Shown here piece by piece: positions 60,290 to 64,000 of a DNA stretch of 64,000 nt. Under the pieces are notes generated by a model. It searched no databases and was not told the origin of the DNA. It saw nothing but the letters and a program-made list of their open reading frames with translations. Location of the stretch: the NCBI RefSeq assembly GCF_001424405.1, contig NZ_LMPS01000001.1, positions 106,549-170,548 of the forward strand. Direction: 5' to 3'. Source of the DNA: Dyadobacter sp. Leaf189. GTDB taxonomy: Bacteria; Bacteroidota; Bacteroidia; Cytophagales; Spirosomataceae. Positions within the stretch are counted from its first letter, which is position 1, and each line of letters opens with the position of its first letter. Both the position numbers and the translations under genes were made by a program.

Positions 60290-61789
60290 TTATTTCCTCA
60301 ATGCAGGAAGATTTTTCCTTTCCAATATAAACACAACGGCAGCAAACAGTCCGAAGAGGATAATGTGCAGCGTAGCGGACAACCAGAGCTCAGGTATTTT
60401 TACGAGGGAAGAAAGAAAGATCAAGACCCCGCCGCCTGCCAGGTAGCCTACCGCGGATTTCACATCGTAAGGTACCGGATAAAACTTCTGTCCGTAATAA
60501 TAGCACAGGACAAGCATCACCAATCCCGACAATGCAAAAGCTATTGCGAAGCCAAGGTAGCCGATTTGCGGTACCAAAAGGAAACTCGTGAGAATGGTAA
60601 TGCAGGCTCCGGTCAATGTGAACCAGGTTCCATATTGCGTCTGATCTGTCAGCTTAAACCAGGTTGCAACATTATAGTAAATCCCCAGGAAGAAATATCC
60701 CGCGAGCAGCCAGGGTACTACCGGCAAGCCTTCATGGTAAATCTTTTGTTTCAGGAATATTTCAGCGAACAAGTCGAGATTCAAGGAGATACCAACCCAC
60801 ATCAACGCGCAGATAATGATAAAGTATTTTGTCACTTTTGCGAATATCGGCGGGGCATTCTTGTCTTCTCCTTTTGTAAAAAAGAATGGTTCTGCGGCAT
60901 ATTTGAATGCCTGGATAGCCAGGTTCATGAAGATGGAAAGCTTATAGCATTGCACATAGATACCAATTGCTGTTTTGGTACTGCGACCCGGATAAAAGCC
61001 GTCGGGAAGTAAGAACTGGATGAATGTACGGTCAAAAAGCATATTGATCACCCCACCCGCATTCATAATCAGAATTGGAAAAGCATATACCCAGACAGGT
61101 TGAAAGAGGGTTTTGTCAAAAACAAACCTGAACCCGGCAAACTCTTTGCGAAGTGAGACAAAGAAGAGGAGGTTGGCGATCAGATTGGCAAAAACAATGT
61201 AATCCGGGGCATGAGCGGGATTGTAGAACAGGTCTATCGCAGGTTTCAGCATCGACAGATATTTACCCTGATAAATATCCCTGCAAACGATCAGGAAAAA
61301 GAGGTTCAGCAGAATGGTAATAACGATGTTCGCAAGGCGCACTGTCACGAACTTTTTACCTTTTCCTTCCAGCCTCAGCCTGGCAAATGGAATAGCAATA
61401 ATCGCGTCAGTCGCCATAATGGCCGCAAACATCCTGACAATATTGGCGCTTTCAGGATAGCGGATTGCCTCGGCAAGCTGGGGTGCAAAAATGAAGATCA
61501 GCCCGGAAAAAAACAGGCTGACCAGCATTACTGCACTTAAAATGAGATTATAGTAGGTTTTTCGATCTGCCTCCTGTCTCGCAAAGCGGAAGAAGGCTGT
61601 TTCCATTCCAAAAGTATAAATAACCATTGTCAACCCTGCGTAGGCGTACAATTGACCTTGTGCGGCGATCTGCTCGGGTTTAAACAGCCCGGTATGAAGG
61701 GGAACCAGCAGGTAGTTCAGAAAACGGCCCAGCATAGTGCTGATCCCGTACATGGCGGTTTCCCCCGCTAGCTTCTTTAAAACACTCAT
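60290..61789 (-). CDS. polysaccharide flippase (Wzx/MOP superfamily)
   Basis: A 499-residue membrane protein with about 12-14 helices and the layout of polysaccharide-biosynthesis flippases: MSVLKKLAGETAMYGISTMLGRFLNYLLVPL in pieces at the N-terminus, YTFGMETAFFRFARQ, and a central hydrophilic loop before YFFLGIYYNVATWFKLT. It would turn a lipid-linked oligosaccharide from the cytoplasmic to the periplasmic leaflet. No matching polymerase or full glycan cluster is adjacent, but glycosyltransferases occur nearby in the window. Transcribed alone leftward. Confidence 0.88.
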   Translation of the reverse strand: MSVLKKLAGETAMYGISTMLGRFLNYLLVPLHTGLFKPEQIAAQGQLYAYAGLTMVIYTFGMETAFFRFARQEADRKTYYNLILSAVMLVSLFFSGLIFIFAPQLAEAIRYPESANIVRMFAAIMATDAIIAIPFARLRLEGKGKKFVTVRLANIVITILLNLFFLIVCRDIYQGKYLSMLKPAIDLFYNPAHAPDYIVFANLIANLLFFVSLRKEFAGFRFVFDKTLFQPVWVYAFPILIMNAGGVINMLFDRTFIQFLLPDGFYPGRSTKTAIGIYVQCYKLSIFMNLAIQAFKYAAEPFFFTKGEDKNAPPIFAKVTKYFIIICALMWVGISLNLDLFAEIFLKQKIYHEGLPVVPWLLAGYFFLGIYYNVATWFKLTDQTQYGTWFTLTGACITILTSFLLVPQIGYLGFAIAFALSGLVMLVLCYYYGQKFYPVPYDVKSAVGYLAGGGVLIFLSSLVKIPELWLSATLHIILFGLFAAVVFILERKNLPALRK

Positions 61790-61903
61790 ATTATATAGCC
61801 CGTCAACACTGGCAAGGCCTATTCAGAAAGTATCAGTATTATCATATATGAACGGGCAAATATAGGTTATGGTTGTTTAAAATTGCGATAGCAGCGTTGC
61901 GGG

Positions 61904-62509
61904 CTAGTTTCTGATATCTGTAATGATACGTTCAATAATTCGTTCAATGCGTTTCCAGCCGTCGTCTGAATGCAGGTCCACGTCGATCATTTTTTGGCGA
62001 TAGTCGGTGGAAAGGGTCATAAAGTAGATTCCGGCAGAGAGGAAGGAGACCAGCGCACTGGTATCATTAAAATTGGGAAGCTCGCCTATCTTGCCCAGGA
62101 TTTTGTGAGCCGTTTGATTTCTGGCGTCAGAAAGCATGGATTTGCCCGTGCCAATTTCCCACCTTAAAAGGTCGCGTGTCGCTTTTCTTTCACGAAGGTC
62201 CTTCATGAATGTCTGCATAAGGTTATTCAATGCCTCAGCGCGCTCCTCCGGGCCCAGTTCTGGGATGTTGTCGATGTAATCGGTACTGCTGGTGGAAGTG
62301 TACTCACCGGATTTTACGTACTGCTCCATGAGCCCGTCTACGCTTTCGAAATACCGGTAAATAAGAACTTTGTTGACACCGGCTGTGCGGGCAATGAGGT
62401 TAACCCCCACTTTTTCGGTTCCATGCTGCTCAATTACATCTCCTACTGCCTTGAGTATCTTACTCTTGGTCCGCTCTCGGTCACGCTTTTTGATTTTGTC
62501 AATTTTCAT
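61904..62509 (-). CDS. TetR-family transcriptional regulator
   Basis: A 201-residue repressor type. The N-terminal helix-turn-helix is GTEKVGVNLIARTAGVNKVLIYRYFESVD; the rest is a helical ligand-binding and dimerisation domain. KKRDRERTKSKILKAVGDV precedes the HTH as usual. A near-perfect palindrome ATGTAATATTTCAT lies 30-43 bp before the start codon, a likely autoregulatory operator. No target operon is adjacent on the opposite side; the flippase gene downstream on the same strand is 114 bp away and could be co-regulated. Confidence 0.9.
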   Translation of the reverse strand: MKIDKIKKRDRERTKSKILKAVGDVIEQHGTEKVGVNLIARTAGVNKVLIYRYFESVDGLMEQYVKSGEYTSTSSTDYIDNIPELGPEERAEALNNLMQTFMKDLRERKATRDLLRWEIGTGKSMLSDARNQTAHKILGKIGELPNFNDTSALVSFLSAGIYFMTLSTDYRQKMIDVDLHSDDGWKRIERIIERIITDIRN

Positions 62510-62538
62510 ATGGGTGCTGTTTAGGTTAAAACATATAA

Positions 62539-62552
62539 ATGTAATATTTCAT
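62539..62552. promoter_or_regulatory. candidate TetR operator upstream of the tetR-family gene
   Basis: ATGTAATATTTCAT is palindromic in 12 of 14 positions around an AATATT core, centred ~36 bp before the start codon of the divergently read repressor gene. The position fits autoregulation; no binding evidence is available from sequence alone. Confidence 0.4.
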
Positions 62553-62746
62553 CTGGAAATTTTATAGTATCCAAATATGGTAAGTAACCAAATCGAAGGA
62601 TTGGTATATAAAACATCCAAAAACAGCGTCTATTGTGCCTTTTTAGCAGTTATGAAGGGATTTGAATGTTGTAATTTGTACACATTCTTAAAAAGGAGAG
62701 GGCCTGGTTGGCAGAAATCCCAAGAAGTGGGTATGAATTTGTGGGA

Positions 62747-62779
62747 AACAAAAAAAGAGCTCAGAAAACTGAGCTCTTT
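62747..62779 (-). terminator. terminator of the tRNA-Gln gene
   Basis: On the minus strand an 11-bp stem (AAAGAGCTCAG / CTGAGCTCTTT) with a TTTT loop runs into a T tract of ten. It begins 9 bp after the tRNA 3' end. The remaining ~200 bp up to the tetR-family gene hold no gene that I can support. Confidence 0.85.
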
Positions 62780-62788
62780 AAGTTACTG

Positions 62789-62859
62789 TTGGCCGACAAG
62801 GACTCGAACCCTGAATAAGACAACCAAAATGTCCTGTGTTACCATTACACCATCGGCCA
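62789..62859 (-). tRNA. trnQ: tRNA-Gln, anticodon UUG
   Basis: A 71-base cloverleaf on the minus strand. The acceptor stem TGGCCGA / TCGGCCA pairs in all seven positions; the D arm contains TGTAATGGTAACA; the anticodon stem GGACA / TGTCT encloses loop TTTTGGT, giving anticodon TTG for the Gln codon CAA; the T arm has GGTTCGAGTCC. A discriminator A follows and the 3' CCA is not encoded, so it must be added after transcription. Promoter and terminator both fit a single-gene transcript. Confidence 0.93.
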
Positions 62860-62877
62860 AAACCGTAAACAGTGGTG

Positions 62878-62909
62878 CAAAAGTAATGTGACGAGATTAA
62901 GTTGTCAAG
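62878..62909 (-). promoter_or_regulatory. promoter of the tRNA-Gln gene
   Basis: Read on the minus strand: CTTGACA (from 62909), a ~20-base spacer and TACTTTTG (62885-62878), a full match to the Bacteroidota -10 TAnnTTTG with a TTG-containing -33 box. Transcription would start ~12 bases before the mature tRNA 5' end. Confidence 0.72.
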
Positions 62910-62925
62910 CTTTTGCGCAAAAAAA

Positions 62926-63804
62926 TTAAATACTTTGCAGCAATGCGGTTGGAGAGATCTTCTTAACCAGTCCCTGCAACACTTTTCCCGGGCCGCATTC
63001 GATAAACATTTCGGCCCCATCGGCTGCCATTTGCTCCACAGACTGCGTCCATCTTACAGGCGCTGTAAGCTGAGAAATCAGGTTCTCCTTGATCACGGTA
63101 ACCTCCGTAGCCGGCCTCGCATTTACATTTTGATAAATAGGGCAAACAGGGGGCTCGAATTGGGCAGCATGAATTGCCTCAGCCAGCTCTTCACGCGCCG
63201 GCTCCATCAACGGAGAATGGAATGCGCCGCCTACCGGCAGGATCAAAGCACGTTTGGCACCTGCTGCTTTAAGCAGCTCGCACGCTTTCTCAACGCCTTC
63301 CACAGAGCCTGAGATAACGACCTGTCCGGGACAGTTATAATTGGCTGGAACCACAATCTCGTCAGTAATACCTGCACAAACTTCTTCGATCACCTGATCA
63401 GGCAATCCCAGAATGGCAGCCATTGTCGATGGACGGATTTCGCAGGCTTTCTGCATTGCCGAAGCACGTTTGGAAACAAGCAGCAGGCCTTCTTCGTAAG
63501 ACAATACACCAGCGGCAACCAATGCTGAAAATTCCCCCAGCGAGTGACCAGCGACCATATTCGGGTTGAAGTCGGTGCTGATCTTTGCCAATACCACGGA
63601 ATGAATAAAAATGGCAGGCTGGGTTACAGCAGTTTGTTTTAAGTCTTCATCCGAACCTTCAAACATCACCTTCGTAATTTCGAAGCCAAGTACCTCGTTC
63701 GCCTTTTCAAATAGTGCTTTGGCAGAGTCTGAGGATTGGTAAAGGTCAAATCCCATTCCCTTGAATTGCGATCCCTGTCCGGGAAAAATATATGCCGTCT
63801 TCAT
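62926..63804 (-). CDS. fabD: malonyl-CoA:ACP transacylase
   Basis: A 292-residue cytoplasmic enzyme that loads malonyl groups from CoA onto acyl carrier protein. FPGQGSQFKGMG at the N-terminus forms the oxyanion region; the nucleophile Ser88 is in VAGHSLGEFSALVAAG; the catalytic His is in GGAFHSPLMEPAREEL; the conserved Arg is in SKRASAMQ. The C-terminal FIECGPGKVLQGLVKK is also typical. It works with acpP and fabF, encoded elsewhere in this window. A strong terminator separates it from the gene upstream; its own promoter was not identified. Confidence 0.96.
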   Translation of the reverse strand: MKTAYIFPGQGSQFKGMGFDLYQSSDSAKALFEKANEVLGFEITKVMFEGSDEDLKQTAVTQPAIFIHSVVLAKISTDFNPNMVAGHSLGEFSALVAAGVLSYEEGLLLVSKRASAMQKACEIRPSTMAAILGLPDQVIEEVCAGITDEIVVPANYNCPGQVVISGSVEGVEKACELLKAAGAKRALILPVGGAFHSPLMEPAREELAEAIHAAQFEPPVCPIYQNVNARPATEVTVIKENLISQLTAPVRWTQSVEQMAADGAEMFIECGPGKVLQGLVKKISPTALLQSI

Positions 63805-63832
63805 AGTTTCTGAATTTTAGGTTGCTCACATT

Positions 63833-63863
63833 AAATAAAAAGCCCGCGCATCATGCGCGGGCT
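63833..63863 (-). terminator. terminator of the gene at the right window edge
   Basis: On the minus strand a GC-rich stem AGCCCGCGC / GCGCGGGCT with a 5-base loop (ATGAT) is followed by TTTTTATTTAA. It lies 50 bp after the stop codon of the partial gene entering from the right, and 29 bp before fabD. Confidence 0.8.
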
Positions 63864-63913
63864 ACAAAGGAAATACTTGATCTCGAAAGAAAAAAGACAC
63901 ATATAATCGTGCC

Positions 63914-64000
63914 TTACCTGATAAGCTGTACCCATCCTTTCAGGATAGTTTGCTCGCTTTCTCTTTTAGCTGATTCAAAACGGACCCTTGCTTCGTAGTA
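63914..64000 (-). CDS. C-terminal end of an unidentified gene (cut by window edge)
   Basis: On the minus strand a frame is open from the window edge for 28 codons (YYEARVRFESAKRESEQTI, then LKGWVQLIR) to a TAA at 63914. Amphipathic, charged sequence, possibly a C-terminal helix. A strong terminator for this strand follows 50 bp later, which supports its being a real gene end. I cannot name the protein from so little. Confidence 0.45.
   Translation of the reverse strand, partial: YYEARVRFESAKRESEQTILKGWVQLIR

Noticed and set aside
62689..62702. AAAAAGGAGAGGG as a ribosome-binding site for a small gene
   Set aside because: The nearest following ATG is more than 30 bp away and no plausible frame follows.
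62789..62859. tRNA-Gln as an integration site of a genomic island
   Set aside because: No integrase gene or duplicated tRNA 3' end is visible nearby; flanks are core genes.
62577..62891. A 104-codon rightward frame between the tetR-family gene and fabD
   Set aside because: It runs antisense through the tRNA-Gln gene, its terminator and promoter, and has no protein-like composition or family match.
1..64000. CRISPR arrays, insertion sequences, prophage genes, rRNA operons, known riboswitches and toxin-antitoxin pairs
   Set aside because: I looked for direct repeats with spacers, transposase or phage motifs and conserved leader structures and saw none that I can support.

Overview
The window looks like a stretch of core chromosome from a Bacteroidota bacterium, most likely of the Cytophagales (a Dyadobacter/Spirosoma-like relative; this is inference). 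Evidence: type IX secretion C-terminal sorting domains on two secreted proteins; promoters of the TTTG-N(17-23)-TAnnTTTG type instead of E. coli -35/-10; almost no Shine-Dalgarno sequences before genes; Bacteroidota-type families (DUF5606, DUF5618, DUF5117-like metalloprotease, M28 glutaminyl-cyclase-like lipoprotein); lipoproteins with a K-D-D export motif after the lipid cysteine. No transposase, integron, prophage, CRISPR array, rRNA operon or long repeat is visible, and base composition is even throughout.

Layout. 1-8.6 kb: end of pbpC, then a leftward run DUF5618-cysS-DUF192-M28, a rightward sugar kinase and GDPD phosphodiesterase, and a leftward kdsA-PAP2-GyrI-like-tag run. 8.8-13.6 kb: acpP-fabF-rnc, then hsp20 and a DegP/HtrA protease, each with a good terminator. 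13.6-24.5 kb: RluB-type pseudouridine synthase with a very long disordered N-terminus, acetoacetyl-CoA synthetase, a CtpA protease with an SDR enzyme, an M23 peptidase, a large zinc protease and a Ppx/GppA phosphatase. 24.6-28.5 kb: rpsU, xerC, ppc. 28.5-37.6 kb: a T9SS-exported M12B-type protease overlapping an unknown lipoprotein, MarR, SIMPL protein, YtxH protein, nudK, cupin, a surface-type lipoprotein and ggt. 37.7-45.1 kb: ABC permease, eIF1/SUI1 homologue, lipid kinase with a 39-residue membrane mini-gene, NTF2-like protein, lipocalin-like lipoprotein, meaB and an M1 aminopeptidase. 45.2-64 kb: KAS III, GT4-deoC, DUF5606, engB, thioredoxin-like protein, gmd, SPOR lipoprotein, murB with a GT-C glycosyltransferase and a T9SS esterase, a leftward SDR-ROK kinase-GT2 run, mlaEF, a flippase, TetR, tRNA-Gln(UUG), fabD and the last codons of an unidentified gene.

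Functionally the window is dominated by envelope building and maintenance: peptidoglycan (pbpC, murB, M23), lipopolysaccharide and sugar nucleotides (kdsA, gmd, nudK, glycosyltransferases, flippase), fatty acids (acpP, fabF, fabD, KAS III), outer-membrane lipid homeostasis (mlaEF) and extracytoplasmic protein quality control (HtrA, CtpA, other exported proteases). I did not find a clearly new multi-gene defence, mobile or biosynthetic system. The best leads are regulatory or small: a cluster of TTGATYA-type elements over the nudK promoter, a strong ribosome-binding-like element with a 15-codon frame running into the rpsU terminator, paired GAC-N5-GTC elements before hsp20, an ALG10-like GT-C enzyme coupled to murB, a secreted protease/lipoprotein pair, and a 39-residue membrane protein before a lipid kinase.
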